DNA from: Propionicimonas paludicola
GTDB lineage: Bacteria; Actinomycetota; Actinomycetes; Propionibacteriales; Propionibacteriaceae
NCBI RefSeq assembly: GCF_002563675.1
Contig: NZ_PDJC01000001.1
Coordinates: 1,302,001 to 1,366,000 of the forward strand
Length of the DNA: 64,000 nucleotides
Direction of reading: 5' to 3'
Shown: positions 33,476-43,412 of the stretch, one piece after another
How positions within the stretch are numbered: the stretch's first letter is position 1
Layout of the letters: every line of letters begins with the position of its first letter
The notes under the pieces: model-generated
The model's input: the letters and a program-made list of their open reading frames with translations, nothing else
Database searches by the model: none
What the model was told of the DNA's origin: nothing
Program-made: the position numbers and the translations under genes

Positions 33476-34558
33476 TCAGGCTTGCGGTTCGCGGTCTCGG
33501 ACGACCCAGCCGGCCGCGGTCATGGCTGCGGCCAACTCATCGGCGCTCTGCGGGGTGACCTGGACGGCCAGCCAGCCCACTTCGCGTTCGAGGTCGTGGT
33601 CGATGGACAGGTCTTCGATGTTCACCCCGGCCGCCTGGATGTCGGCGAACAGCGAAGCCAGTGCACCGGGGGTGTCCGGAATCTCCACGACCACCCGGGC
33701 GTAGTTGGTGGCGCTGAGGCCGTGCTTGCCGGGCAGCGCGCGGGTCCCGTCCAGGCCGCGCTGCAGGGCGGCGGCCAGCACGTCCGGGTTGTCGAAGTCG
33801 TCGACCAGCGCCGACAGCTCATCGCGCAGCAGTCGCAGTTCGGTGAGGACGGCCGTGGAGTTGGCGTCGATGATCTGGCGCCACAGCTGCGGATCAGAGC
33901 CGGCGATCCGGGTCACGTCGCGCAGCCCCTGGCCGGCCAGCCGCAGATGTTCCGCGGGCACCCGGGTCAGGCTGCCGGCCATCAGCACCGAGACCAGATG
34001 CGGCAGGTGCGACACCTGGGCGACGGCCTCATCGTGGTGGGCCGCACCCATGGTCACCCGACGGGCACCACACAGGCTGGCCAGCTCCTGCACGTCCAGG
34101 ACGGCGTGTGCGGCCGAAGTGTCGTGCGGGGTGATCACCCAGGTCCGGTCGATGAACAGCTCGGCATTGGCGGTGAGCGGGCCGACCCGCTGCGAACCGG
34201 CCATCGGATGCGAGCCGACGTAGCGGGAGAGATCGGCCACGCTGCCACGCAGGGTGGCCAGCACCGTCCCCTTCACCGAGCCGACGTCGGTCACGGTGGC
34301 CTGCGGGTAGGTGGCCAGCGCGTCGGCGATCACCGTAGCCAGGGCCTTGGGCGGAACGGCAACCACGACCAGGCGGACCTGCACCGGATCTGCCGGATCC
34401 ACAGTGCCGGCGCCACGGGATGCGGCGACCTGCGCATGGCTGGGCGCCTGATCGATCAGGTGCACCTCCACCCCGGCCCGGCTCAGGGCATGCGCCACGG
34501 ACGCTCCGACCAGCCCGGTGCCGATCACCACGGCCGGCGACAACTCGCGCTCGCTCAC
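33476..34558 (-). CDS. tyrA: prephenate dehydrogenase with C-terminal ACT domain
   Basis: 360 residues. NAD-binding Rossmann GTGLVGASVAHAL at the N-terminus, the prephenate motif GSHPMAGS and a helical dehydrogenase domain, then an ACT domain (about 285-355, VVVEIPDTPGALASLF) that usually gives feedback control by tyrosine. Converts prephenate to 4-hydroxyphenylpyruvate. GTG start with GGAGAGGT 7 bases upstream. TAGGCT about 40 bases upstream could be its -10. The tyrA-cmk-der order is common in actinobacteria. Confidence 0.94.
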   Translation of the reverse strand: MSERELSPAVVIGTGLVGASVAHALSRAGVEVHLIDQAPSHAQVAASRGAGTVDPADPVQVRLVVVAVPPKALATVIADALATYPQATVTDVGSVKGTVLATLRGSVADLSRYVGSHPMAGSQRVGPLTANAELFIDRTWVITPHDTSAAHAVLDVQELASLCGARRVTMGAAHHDEAVAQVSHLPHLVSVLMAGSLTRVPAEHLRLAGQGLRDVTRIAGSDPQLWRQIIDANSTAVLTELRLLRDELSALVDDFDNPDVLAAALQRGLDGTRALPGKHGLSATNYARVVVEIPDTPGALASLFADIQAAGVNIEDLSIDHDLEREVGWLAVQVTPQSADELAAAMTAAGWVVRDREPQA

Positions 34559-34646
34559 TGATTACCTCTCCGAGACGCATCTCGCGACCCAGCCCCAGAG
34601 CCTACTGGCCCGGCTGCGCCGCCCGGCGTCCCACACACTCGTTGGG

Positions 34647-35579
34647 CTACTCGGCGGTCTCGGTCGGGTCCACCCCGACCGGACGCGGACCCGAATAGTC
34701 CGGGCCGTAGGCACCCGGTGCCGGACGCCGCTTGCGGGCCGGTGCCACGACCCCGTCGGCCAGCCGCCGGGTGAAGATCAGGAAACCGGTGTGCCCGCTT
34801 GTCGAATGCCCCGGACGAATCGCCAAGCCCTCGGCGTGCCAATCCCGGGCCGAGTACTCGCGTCCGACCGGTTCGGTGAAGCCGCCGTGGGCGCGCAGCG
34901 TCTCGATGGTGCGGCCCAGCTGGGTGGTGGTGGCCACGTAGCAGCACAGCATCCCGCCGGGCACCAGCCGGGCACCGACCGCGTCGATGCACTCCCACGG
35001 CGCCAGCATGTCGAGCACGGCCCGATCGATGGGCTCATCGCCGATGGTCTCGACCAGGTCGCCGACGCGCAGCGTCCAGGCCGGGTGCGGCGCGCCGAAG
35101 AAGGTTTCCACATTGCGCTGAGCGATCTTGGCGAAGTCGTCGCGACGCTCGTAGGAGTAGACCCGTCCGGTCGGCCCGACCGCGCGCAGCAGGAACATGG
35201 TCAAGGCGCCGGAACCGGCACCGGCCTCGAGCACCCGGGCACCCGGGAAGATGTCGGTCTGAACCAGGATGTGCGCGGCGTCCTTCGGGTAGACCACCGC
35301 GGCCCCGCGCGGCATGGTGACCGTGAACTCCTCCAGCAACTGCCGAAACACCAGGTAGGACGCTCCGCCCACCGAGCGGACCACACAGCCCTCCGGCTGT
35401 CCGATCACGTCGTCGTGGGCCAGCCCGCCCTTGGTGGTGTGGAACATCGAGCCGGGAGTCAGTCGCACCGAGTGGTGCCGTCCCTTGGCGTCGGTGAAGG
35501 TGGCTCGCTCGCCGGCCACGAAGGGTCCGGTGCGGACGCCGCTGAGCGCCTGCCCGTCCATCAGTTCAGAATCAGCCAC
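34647..35579 (-). CDS. trmI: tRNA (adenine-58-N1)-methyltransferase
   Basis: 310 residues. N-terminal beta domain, then the SAM fold with motif I LEAGAGSGALTMFLLRAVG and VLDMLAPWECIDA. This is the TrmI/TrmA58 family that makes m1A58 in tRNA T-loops as a tetramer. The C-terminal tail is Pro/Arg-rich. GTG start overlaps the solute-binding protein stop by 8 bases, so it is translated with the metH transcript. Confidence 0.93.
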   Translation of the reverse strand: MADSELMDGQALSGVRTGPFVAGERATFTDAKGRHHSVRLTPGSMFHTTKGGLAHDDVIGQPEGCVVRSVGGASYLVFRQLLEEFTVTMPRGAAVVYPKDAAHILVQTDIFPGARVLEAGAGSGALTMFLLRAVGPTGRVYSYERRDDFAKIAQRNVETFFGAPHPAWTLRVGDLVETIGDEPIDRAVLDMLAPWECIDAVGARLVPGGMLCCYVATTTQLGRTIETLRAHGGFTEPVGREYSARDWHAEGLAIRPGHSTSGHTGFLIFTRRLADGVVAPARKRRPAPGAYGPDYSGPRPVGVDPTETAE

Positions 35580-37086
35580 GAAGCAGCCCCCACAATCCGA
35601 GCGCCTGGTCGCTGCCGAAAGTCTCGCCGAACGTCTTCACTCCTTTGCCGATGAACATGATCCCATCGGACTGGCTGATCGGCACCACGGTGTTGTCGGT
35701 GGCCGCCTGCTGCTGCAGTTCGGCCAGCGCGGCCGTCCGAGCGGCCCCGGTGGTCGAGCGGGCCCGACGGCTGGCGTCGGTGAGCTTGGCGGCACTGGCC
35801 GGCAGTGGGTGGTCCAGATAGGCCTGCAGCCAGCCCATGGCGTTGTTCACCCAGGCCGGCTGGTCGGTCAGGGTCAGATCGGCCTCGCCTGCGGTGACCA
35901 GGCGAACCGTCACTCCGTCCAGCTGTTCGATCCGGTCGCGGATCAGCCGGGCCGCGTCCCCATTGCCGGGGGCGGCGGACGAGTAGGCCAAGGTCAGCTT
36001 GAGCCGGCCCTTCTTCAGCTTCGGCGGCTTGGCACGTCCACCCACTGCGAAGGCCGCCACATGATCGGGAACCCCGACCGGAACGATCGAGTCCGCAGTC
36101 CGATCGGCCTGCAGCACAGTGGCGATCGCGGCGCGCAGCGCATCGTTCTTGCGCAGCTTCGAGGTCGAGGACCAGACCAGCCGGTTGGTCCGCCAGCCAT
36201 TCAGCGGCAGCCGGGTGAAGCCCTTGGCCGTCGCGTGGTCCGGACTGGCCGAGATCTCCAGGTCGAGCCGCTGCTGGGCAGCCGGATCCAAGCCGCGCCA
36301 GACCACGTCCACACTGGCGTCGGCGATCGCGGCCTCCGCCGCGGCCGAATCGGGCAGCACGATGAGCTTCAGGTTCGGGAACAGGCCGCCTCGCGCACCC
36401 AGGTACTCCAGGTAGCGGGCGAAGGTGAGGTCGTTCTCGCCGATGGCGGTCACCTGGTACGGCCCGGAGCCGTTGGGCAGGGTTCCCGGAGCGAGCTCCA
36501 GATCCGGGTCGTAGTACGCCTCGTCCACGATGGACGCCGCCGCGCTGGCCAGCGCGTAGCCGAACTGGTTGTCCGGCCACTCCAGGGTGAACCGGACGGT
36601 CCGCGGGTCCGGTGTGTCGATCCGGCGCAGCGCGCTGAGCAGGCTGGCCGACGTCCCCGGCGCACCGATTCGCAACGCCCGCTGGATGCTGAACTTCACA
36701 TCGGAGGAGTCGAGCACGTCGCCGTTGTGGAACTTCAGTCCCTCGGTCAGGGTGCACTCGTAGACGACCTTCGAGGTGAACAGGCAGTCCGCGGCGTCCG
36801 GCTTCAGCTCGCCGGTGGTCGGCAGCACCGTCATCAGCCGCTGGTAGACCGAGCCGATCACGGTGGCCCCGGTGGGACCGGTCACGAAGGCGGGGTCCAG
36901 GGAGGTGATCGGGTCGACCGTGGCCACCTTCAGGTAGTCCACCTCCGGCGTCGGGGACGGAGTGGCGCTGGTGCTGGAGGCGGCCGGCTTCGGCGGCGGA
37001 GCGGGCTGGGTGGTGCAGGCCGACAACGTCAGCATGGCCGTCAGCGTCGCTGCGAGCCAGCGTCTGGTTGTGGAATCAGCCCGCAT
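35572..37086 (-). CDS. ABC transporter family 5 solute-binding lipoprotein
   Basis: 504 residues. Lipobox LTLSAC with lipidated Cys24, then an SBP_bac_5 fold (peptide/nickel/oligosaccharide-binding): DPITSLDPAFVTGPTG, LTEGLKFHNGDVLDSSDVKF, and GSGPYQVT. The substrate is unknown. No permease or ATPase gene lies next to it; instead its start overlaps the metH stop by 11 bases and its stop overlaps trmI, an unusual position. Confidence 0.9.
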   Translation of the reverse strand: MRADSTTRRWLAATLTAMLTLSACTTQPAPPPKPAASSTSATPSPTPEVDYLKVATVDPITSLDPAFVTGPTGATVIGSVYQRLMTVLPTTGELKPDAADCLFTSKVVYECTLTEGLKFHNGDVLDSSDVKFSIQRALRIGAPGTSASLLSALRRIDTPDPRTVRFTLEWPDNQFGYALASAAASIVDEAYYDPDLELAPGTLPNGSGPYQVTAIGENDLTFARYLEYLGARGGLFPNLKLIVLPDSAAAEAAIADASVDVVWRGLDPAAQQRLDLEISASPDHATAKGFTRLPLNGWRTNRLVWSSTSKLRKNDALRAAIATVLQADRTADSIVPVGVPDHVAAFAVGGRAKPPKLKKGRLKLTLAYSSAAPGNGDAARLIRDRIEQLDGVTVRLVTAGEADLTLTDQPAWVNNAMGWLQAYLDHPLPASAAKLTDASRRARSTTGAARTAALAELQQQAATDNTVVPISQSDGIMFIGKGVKTFGETFGSDQALGLWGLLRG

Positions 37087-40000
37087 TGAAGTACTTGGCC
37101 TCCGGGTGGTGAACGATGATGGCGTCGGTGGACTGCTCGGGGTGTAGCTGCCACTCCTCGGACAGGCTCACCGAGATCCGTTCCGGCTCAAGCAGCGAGA
37201 CCAGCTTGGCCCGATCGGTCAGGTCCGGGCAAGCCGGGTAGCCGAACGAGTAGCGCGAACCGCGATAGGCCTGCTTGGTGAGCATCTGGCCGAGATCGCC
37301 ATCGCCGGACAATCCCAGCTCGGAGCGCACCCGGGCATGCCAGTACTCGGCCAGCGCCTCGGCCAGCTGGACGGTCAGCCCGTGCAGCTCCAGGTAGTCG
37401 CGGTAGGCGTCGGCGGCGAACAGCTTCGCGGTGGCCTGGGAGGCCGCCTCCCCCATGGTGACCAGCTGCAGCGCGATCACGTCCGGGCCGAGTTCGGCGG
37501 CCTCCTGCGCGTCCCGGAAGAAGTCGGCCAGGCACAGATGCCGATCCCGGGACTGCCGCGGCCAGCTGAACCGCAGCAGTTCACGGCTGGGATCCTCCGG
37601 GTGCCCGACGATCAGGTCATCGCCTTCGGAGTGGCAGGGCCAGTAGCCGTAGACGAGGGCGGGCTCCACCAGGCCCTCAGTGTGGATCCGATCCAGCCAG
37701 CGACGCAGCCGCGGCATGGCCTCGGCCTCGACCAGCTCCTCGTAGGACGGGCCGCCGGAGACCGGCTTGAGGCCCCACTGGCCCACGAAGGTGGCCCGGT
37801 GGTCCAGCCAGCCGGACACCTCGGCCAACGACAGCCCCTTGACCACCCGGCTGCCCCAGAACGGCGGGGTCGGGACGTCGATGCCGCGGGCCACGTCGGA
37901 GCGTTGGGCCACGGCCGGCTCGGCGGCGGCCGGAGCGGAGGCTACCGGCTTCACTCGACGCTGCCGCGGCTCGGGCAGGCTGGCGCCCGGCTCGCCCCGG
38001 CGGACGGCCACCACGCGCTCCATCAGGGCTAGGCCCTCGAACGCATCCTTCGCGTAGCGGACTTCGCCTTCGTAGATCTGGTTCAGGTCCTGCTCGACGA
38101 AAGCCCTGGTCAGCGCCGCCCCACCGAGGAGGACCGGCACCTGCGCCAGCCCGCGGCGGTTCAGCTCCTCCAGGTTGTCGCGCATCACCAGCGTGGACTT
38201 CACCAGCAGCCCGGACATGCCGATGCCGTCGGCGTTGTGCGCCAGCGCTGCCTCGGCGATGGCGCTGACCGGCTGCTTGATGCCCAGGTTCACCACGGTG
38301 TAGCCGTTGTTGGTCAGGATGATGTCGACCAGGTTCTTGCCGATGTCGTGGACGTCGCCCTTCACGGTGGCGATCACCAAGGTGCCCTTGCCTGCGGCGT
38401 CCGCCTTGTCCAGGTGCGGCTCGAGGTAGCGGACGGCGGCCTTCATCACCTCGGCGGAGGCCAGCACGAACGGCAGCTGCATCTTGCCGGCACCGAACAG
38501 CTCACCGACTTCCTTCATACCGGCCAGCAGATCGTCATTGATGATGGCCAGGCCGGGCTTGCTGGCCAGCGCCAGATCCAGATCGTCGGTCAGGCCCTTG
38601 GCGTCCCCGTCGATGATCCGGCGGCGCAGCCGCTGATCGACCGGCAGGGCGGCCATCTCGGCGGCCCGGGCCTCCTTGGTGCTGGCCGTGGTGGCGCCGT
38701 CGAACAGCTCCAGGAACCGCGACAGTGGGTCGTAGTCGGGCGTCCGGCGGTCGTAGATCAGGTCCTCGGCCACCTGGCGCTGTTCTTCGGGGATCCGCGC
38801 GATCGGCAGGATCCGGGCGGTCGGGACGATGCCCGAGTCCAGTCCGGCCTGCTGGCACTCGTGCAGGAACACCGAGTTCAGCACTTGGCGCGCGGCCGGG
38901 TTCAACCCGAACGAGACGTTCGAGACGCCCAGCGTGGTGTGGATCCCCGGGTACTTCGCGGTGACCGCGGCGATGGCCTCGATGGTCTCCAGCGCGTCGC
39001 GGCGGGTCTCCTCCTGGCCGGTGGCGATCGGGAAGGTCAGGCAGTCGACGATGATGTCGCCCACGGCCAGCCCCCAGCGTCCGGTGAGGTCGGCGATCAG
39101 CCGGTCGGCCACTCGCAGCTTCCATTCGGCGGTGCGGGCCTGGCCCTCCTCGTCGATGGTCAGCGCCACCACGGCAGCACCGTGTTCGACCACCAGCGGC
39201 ATCACCTTGGCGTAGCGGGAGTCCGGGCCGTCGCCATCCTCGAAGTTCACCGAGTTCACCACGCAGCGTCCGGCCAGCCGCTCCAGGCCGGCCTTGATGA
39301 CTGCGGGTTCGGTCGAGTCCAGCATCACCGGCAGTGACACGGCCGTGGCCAGCCGGGACGCCAGCTCGGACATATCGGCCACGCCGTCGCGTCCGACGTA
39401 GTCAACGCACAGATCCAGGAGGTGGGCACCTTCCCGGCTCTGCTGCTTGGCGATGTCGACGCAGTCGTCCCAGTTCTCGACCAGCATCGCCTCCCGGAAC
39501 GCCTTGGAACCGTTGGCATTGGTTCGCTCACCGATCGACAGGTAGGCGGTGTCCTGGTGCAGTGGCACGTCCACGTAGAGCGAGGAGACCGCCGACTGCG
39601 CCGGGACGGCTCGTGGCTCCGGCTGGCGTCCGGCCACCGCGGCGGCCAGCGCCGAGATGTGGGCCGGCGTGGTCCCGCAGCAGCCGCCGACCAGGCCGAG
39701 CTGGAACTCCTTCGCGTAGCTCGACACGTAGTCGACGAACTCGGTCGGCCCCATTGGGTAGCGCGCGCCGTCGGCGGTCAGCTCCGGCAGCCCGGCATTG
39801 GGCATGCAGACCAGCGGCAGGTCGGTGTGCCGGGCCAGGTGCCGCAGATGTTCGCTCATCTCGGTCGGGCCGGTGCCACAGTTCAGCCCGATGGCCTCGA
39901 TGCCCAGCGCGCCGAGGCTGGTCAGGGCCGCGCCGATCTCGCTGCCCAACAGCATGGTCCCCGACGTCTCGATGGTGACGTTGGCGAAGATCGGCAGGTC

Positions 40001-40546
40001 GGCACCCAGACGCTGCTGCGCCCGGCGGGCGCCGTTGATGGCAGCCTTGGTCTGCAGCAGGTCCTGGCAGGTCTCGACCTGGAAGGCGTCCACCCCACCG
40101 GTGATCATGGCCTCGGCCTGGGCCTGGTAGGCGTCGCGCAGCTGGGCATAGCTCACATGGAGCAAACTCGGGAGTTTGGTGCCCGGCCCGATGCTGCCCA
40201 ACACGAAGCGCGGACGATCCGGCGTACTGGCCGCGTCCGCCTCGGCCCGGGCGATCCGGGCGCCGGCTTCGGCGAGCTCGACGATCCGGTCGGCGGCGTC
40301 GTACTCCCCCAGCGCCGACAGGTTCGCGCCGAAGGTGTTGGTCTCCACACAGTCGGCTCCGGCGGCGAAGTAGGCGCGGTGGATGTCGGCCACCACATCG
40401 GGCCGGGTGACGTTCAGAATCTCGTTGCAGCCCTCCAGGCCCTGGAAGTCGGCCAGCGTCAGATCGCGGCCCTGCAACATGGTGCCCATTCCCCCGTCGG
40501 CTACCAGGACGCGGTCAGCCAAGGCCATACGGAGATTGCGGGTCAT
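37076..40546 (-). CDS. metH: cobalamin-dependent methionine synthase
   Basis: 1156 residues with all four modules. Homocysteine/zinc domain (1-305) with zinc ligands Cys223, Cys289 and Cys290; pterin-binding domain (about 330-600, ERTNANGSKAF, VNFEDGDG); B12 cap and binding domain (about 630-850) with DVHDIG and the cobalt ligand His733; and the C-terminal SAM-dependent reactivation domain (about 880-1156). It makes methionine from homocysteine. The ATG follows TATTCT by 7 bases, so the mRNA is likely leaderless and there is no room for a cobalamin riboswitch. Confidence 0.97.
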   Translation of the reverse strand: MTRNLRMALADRVLVADGGMGTMLQGRDLTLADFQGLEGCNEILNVTRPDVVADIHRAYFAAGADCVETNTFGANLSALGEYDAADRIVELAEAGARIARAEADAASTPDRPRFVLGSIGPGTKLPSLLHVSYAQLRDAYQAQAEAMITGGVDAFQVETCQDLLQTKAAINGARRAQQRLGADLPIFANVTIETSGTMLLGSEIGAALTSLGALGIEAIGLNCGTGPTEMSEHLRHLARHTDLPLVCMPNAGLPELTADGARYPMGPTEFVDYVSSYAKEFQLGLVGGCCGTTPAHISALAAAVAGRQPEPRAVPAQSAVSSLYVDVPLHQDTAYLSIGERTNANGSKAFREAMLVENWDDCVDIAKQQSREGAHLLDLCVDYVGRDGVADMSELASRLATAVSLPVMLDSTEPAVIKAGLERLAGRCVVNSVNFEDGDGPDSRYAKVMPLVVEHGAAVVALTIDEEGQARTAEWKLRVADRLIADLTGRWGLAVGDIIVDCLTFPIATGQEETRRDALETIEAIAAVTAKYPGIHTTLGVSNVSFGLNPAARQVLNSVFLHECQQAGLDSGIVPTARILPIARIPEEQRQVAEDLIYDRRTPDYDPLSRFLELFDGATTASTKEARAAEMAALPVDQRLRRRIIDGDAKGLTDDLDLALASKPGLAIINDDLLAGMKEVGELFGAGKMQLPFVLASAEVMKAAVRYLEPHLDKADAAGKGTLVIATVKGDVHDIGKNLVDIILTNNGYTVVNLGIKQPVSAIAEAALAHNADGIGMSGLLVKSTLVMRDNLEELNRRGLAQVPVLLGGAALTRAFVEQDLNQIYEGEVRYAKDAFEGLALMERVVAVRRGEPGASLPEPRQRRVKPVASAPAAAEPAVAQRSDVARGIDVPTPPFWGSRVVKGLSLAEVSGWLDHRATFVGQWGLKPVSGGPSYEELVEAEAMPRLRRWLDRIHTEGLVEPALVYGYWPCHSEGDDLIVGHPEDPSRELLRFSWPRQSRDRHLCLADFFRDAQEAAELGPDVIALQLVTMGEAASQATAKLFAADAYRDYLELHGLTVQLAEALAEYWHARVRSELGLSGDGDLGQMLTKQAYRGSRYSFGYPACPDLTDRAKLVSLLEPERISVSLSEEWQLHPEQSTDAIIVHHPEAKYFNAG

Positions 40547-40553
40547 GGGCAGC

Positions 40554-40577
40554 AGAATAGGCGAGTCCGCCTACAGT
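40554..40577. promoter_or_regulatory. face-to-face leaderless promoters of metH and the PAC2 gene
   Basis: TATTCT (minus strand, 40554-40559) and TACAGT (plus strand, 40572-40577) each lie exactly 7 bases before the ATG of metH and of the PAC2 gene. They sit in the arms of an inverted repeat TAGGCG-AGTC-CGCCTA (40558-40573). Only 38 bases separate the two coding regions, so the two polymerases would compete. Confidence 0.5.
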
Positions 40578-40584
40578 GGTCGGC

Positions 40585-41418
40585 ATGGCACAGGCTCGTG
40601 GGCTCCGAGGATTGCGCAACCCAGTGGTGGTTGCGGCTTTCGGAGGATGGAATGACGCATCCGAGGCGGCCACCGGAGTGATCGATCACTTGGCCGAAAA
40701 GTACTCAGCGGAGCTCCAGTTCGCCGTCGATCCCGAGGATTACTACGACTTTCAGGTGAACCGGCCGACTACTCGGCTGGTCGACGGCACCCGGATCCTG
40801 GAGTGGCCGACCACCGAGGTGTTGGTCGCTTCGCTGCCCACCCGGGACTTGGTCTTGATCGGTGGACCTGAGCCGAATTACCACTGGCAGCAGTTCGTGG
40901 CTTCGCTGCTGTCGATGGTGCGCACCGTCCAGCCGGAGATCGTGGTGCTGCTCGGTGCGATGCTCACCGACGCTCCGCACACCCGTCCAGTGCCGATCAA
41001 CGGCACCGCCGGCACCAAGCAACTGGCCGACGAACTCGGCCTGGACCTGTCCGATTACGAGGGGCCGACCGGAATCATCGGAGTGCTGGCTGCCGAGTGC
41101 GACGGGATCGGCATTCCCGTGGTCTCGCTATGGGCCTCCGTCCCGCACTACGTGGCTGAGCCGCCCAATCCGAAGGCGACGTTGGCGTTGCTGGCTCAGG
41201 TCGAGGACATCTTGAACCTGCCGATCGACTTCGGCGACTTGGGCGAGCAGGCCGACGAGTGGGTGAACCAGGTGAACGAACTGGTCTCCGACGACCCGGA
41301 CATCACCAGCTACATCACCGCTCTCGAGGAGCGCAGGGACGAGGCCGCGCCCAACGGCGAGGCCATCGCCGCCGAGTTCGAGCGCTATCTGCGCCGTCGT
41401 GACCGGCGCCGCGGCTGA
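40585..41418 (+). CDS. PAC2-family protein
   Basis: 277 residues. PAC2 (proteasome assembly chaperone-like) fold: VVVAAFGGWNDASEAATGVI, then VLIGGPEPNYHWQQF, LLGAMLTDAPHTRPVPI, GPTGIIGVLAAECDG and VPHYVAEPPNPKATLALL. Common in actinobacteria; a proteasome link is suggested by the family name but unproven. A GTG at 40576 lies inside the -10 element, so ATG 40585 is the start. It converges with rpe, one base apart. Confidence 0.93.
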   Translation: MAQARGLRGLRNPVVVAAFGGWNDASEAATGVIDHLAEKYSAELQFAVDPEDYYDFQVNRPTTRLVDGTRILEWPTTEVLVASLPTRDLVLIGGPEPNYHWQQFVASLLSMVRTVQPEIVVLLGAMLTDAPHTRPVPINGTAGTKQLADELGLDLSDYEGPTGIIGVLAAECDGIGIPVVSLWASVPHYVAEPPNPKATLALLAQVEDILNLPIDFGDLGEQADEWVNQVNELVSDDPDITSYITALEERRDEAAPNGEAIAAEFERYLRRRDRRRG

Positions 41419-41419
41419 C

Positions 41420-42082
41420 TCAGCCGCGTGCAGCGACCGCCTGGTCGTGCAGCGAGCGGACCATGGCGTCCGGATCGTCGGCCCGGTAGACGGCCGAGCC
41501 GGCCACGAAGGTGTCGGCCCCGGCCACCACACAGCGTTCGATGGTGTCGGCAGCGATCCCGCCGTCCACCTGCAGCCACAGCTGGCCGCCGTGCTTGTCG
41601 ATCAGCGCGCGAGTCTGGGCGATCTTGGGCAGCACCGAATCCATGAACGATTGGCCGCCGAAGCCCGGCTCGACGGTCATCAGCAGCACCATGTCCAGTT
41701 CGGGCAGCAGGTCCTCATAGGGCTCGATCGGGGTGCCCGGTTTCAGCGCCATGGACGCGCGGGCACCGGCGGCCCGCAGCGTCCGGGCCAAAGCCACCGG
41801 CTTCTCGGACGCCTCGATGTGGAAGGTCACCGACTCCGCACCGGCCTCGGCGTAACCCGGCGCCCAGCGGTCCACGTCGGCGATCATCAGGTGAATGTCG
41901 AGGAAGCGATCAGTGTCGGCGCGCACCGACTCGACCACCGGCAGGCCGAAGGTGAGGTTCGGGACGAACCGGTTGTCCATGACATCCAGATGGATTCCGT
42001 CGGCACTGGGCACCCGGGCGATCTCGGCACTGAGATTGGCCAGGTCGGCGTTCAGGACGCTCGGCGTGATTCGAATCTCCAC
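41420..42082 (-). CDS. rpe: ribulose-phosphate 3-epimerase
   Basis: 220 residues, a TIM barrel with the usual motifs: [32 protein letters not shown] (metal-binding His/Asp), [15 protein letters not shown] and VDGGI. Interconverts ribulose-5-P and xylulose-5-P. A longer frame to 42172 exists, but TAGGGT 7 bases before GTG 42082 and the normal N-terminus fix the start there. It lies 10 bases after rsmB. Confidence 0.96.
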   Translation of the reverse strand: MEIRITPSVLNADLANLSAEIARVPSADGIHLDVMDNRFVPNLTFGLPVVESVRADTDRFLDIHLMIADVDRWAPGYAEAGAESVTFHIEASEKPVALARTLRAAGARASMALKPGTPIEPYEDLLPELDMVLLMTVEPGFGGQSFMDSVLPKIAQTRALIDKHGGQLWLQVDGGIAADTIERCVVAGADTFVAGSAVYRADDPDAMVRSLHDQAVAARG

Positions 42083-42089
42083 GTGGCCG

Positions 42090-42095
42090 ACCCTA
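42090..42095 (-). promoter_or_regulatory. -10 element for a leaderless rpe transcript
   Basis: TAGGGT (minus strand) lies 7 bases before GTG 42082, between the rsmB stop and the rpe start; it partly overlaps the end of rsmB. Confidence 0.4.
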
Positions 42096-43412
42096 TCGGG
42101 ATCGCTTGCGCAGCAACGCCAAGAACATGGCGTCGGTACCGTCCCGATGTGGCCACAGCTGGACATGATCACCGACCGCGGCGCCGGGGACCTCGGGCAG
42201 GTAGTCGGCGGCCTTCAGCACGTCCACTCCTTGGGCGGTGGCGACCACCTCGGTGGTTTCGGCCCGATGCGGTGAGCAGGTGACGTAGGCGATCACGCCG
42301 CCGGGCTTGGCGCCAGCGATGGCACTGGCCAGAAGAGCCTTCTGCAGCTCGACCAGGCCGGGAAGATCGCTCGGACGACGCCGCCAGCGGCTCTCCGGAC
42401 GCCGGCGCAGCGCACCGAGTCCGGTGCACGGCACGTCGGCCAGCACCTTGGCGAAAGCCCCGTCCGACCAGGCCGGACGAGTGCCGTCGGCCACCACGGT
42501 CACCGGACGCAGCTCGCCGGTGTAGGCGCGCAGGTTGGTGGCCACCAGCTCGGCACGATGCGGAGCGATCTCGCTGGCGACCAGCCGGCTGCCTTGCTCG
42601 ATGGCCAGCCCGGCCAACAGGGCCGACTTCCCGCCCGGTCCGGCGCACAGGTCCAGCCAGGGGCCGTCGCCGGCCTCGGCTCTGGCCAGCGCCAGCGCCA
42701 CCAACTGAGAGCCCTCATCCTGAACTCCGGCCCGGCCTTGGGCCACCGCCGGGACGGCTCCGGGATCGCCCTCGGCATAAGCGCCGTAGGGCGAGAAGCG
42801 GGCCGGTTGTCCGCCCAGTTCGGCCTGCTCGGCCAACCCGGGCCGGACCACCAGGTTCGGCACCGGCGGCTGATTATCGGCGGCCAGCAGTGCCGGCAGC
42901 TCGTCGGCGGGCAGCAGATCAGCGAAGGCTTCGACCACCCACCGCGGGTGCTGGTATGCCAGGGCCAGCTGGCCGTACTCGTCCCGGCCGGTGCTGAGTT
43001 GGGCCCACTCGTCCAGGTCGTGTGCGGCCACCCGGCGCAGGATGGCGTTGACAACGCCGGTCACTCGCTCGCCGATCTGCAGGGCGGCCAGATCCACGGT
43101 GGCGGCGATCGCCGCGTGCGCGGGGACTCGCATGGCCAACAGCTGATGAGTGCCCAGCCGCAGCGCGTCCAGGACGGCCGGCTGCAGGCTGCGTACTGGA
43201 CGTCCGGAGGCCGCCTCGATGATCTCGTCGTAGGTGCCCATCCCCCGGCAGGTGCCGGCGGTCAGCTCGGTGGCGAAGGCGGCATCGGACGGGTGCAGCC
43301 CGCTGCGCCGCCGGGCCAGCTCGAGGTTGGCATAGGCGCCGTCCGCGGTGACAGCGCGCAGCACCCGGAAGGCTGCGGTGCGTGCCGGATCAGTGCTTCG
43401 CTTGCGAGCCAT
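42093..43412 (-). CDS. rsmB: 16S rRNA m5C967 methyltransferase
   Basis: 439 residues. N-terminal NusB-like RNA-binding domain (about 1-140), then a SAM-dependent m5C methyltransferase with [15 protein letters not shown] (motif I), [17 protein letters not shown] (motif IV with a Cys) and the catalytic Cys region [11 protein letters not shown] (motif VI). ATG 43412 shares one base with the fmt stop (TGATG); a GTG lies three bases earlier. Coupled to fmt, as in many bacteria. Confidence 0.95.
   Translation of the reverse strand: MARKRSTDPARTAAFRVLRAVTADGAYANLELARRRSGLHPSDAAFATELTAGTCRGMGTYDEIIEAASGRPVRSLQPAVLDALRLGTHQLLAMRVPAHAAIAATVDLAALQIGERVTGVVNAILRRVAAHDLDEWAQLSTGRDEYGQLALAYQHPRWVVEAFADLLPADELPALLAADNQPPVPNLVVRPGLAEQAELGGQPARFSPYGAYAEGDPGAVPAVAQGRAGVQDEGSQLVALALARAEAGDGPWLDLCAGPGGKSALLAGLAIEQGSRLVASEIAPHRAELVATNLRAYTGELRPVTVVADGTRPAWSDGAFAKVLADVPCTGLGALRRRPESRWRRRPSDLPGLVELQKALLASAIAGAKPGGVIAYVTCSPHRAETTEVVATAQGVDVLKAADYLPEVPGAAVGDHVQLWPHRDGTDAMFLALLRKRSR

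Noticed and set aside
31428-33704. A 758-codon plus-strand frame opposite der and cmk
   Set aside because: It is the antisense shadow of two well-identified genes and has no recognisable motif.
40547-40584. A cobalamin riboswitch before metH
   Set aside because: Only 38 bases separate metH from the divergent gene, far too little for this riboswitch.
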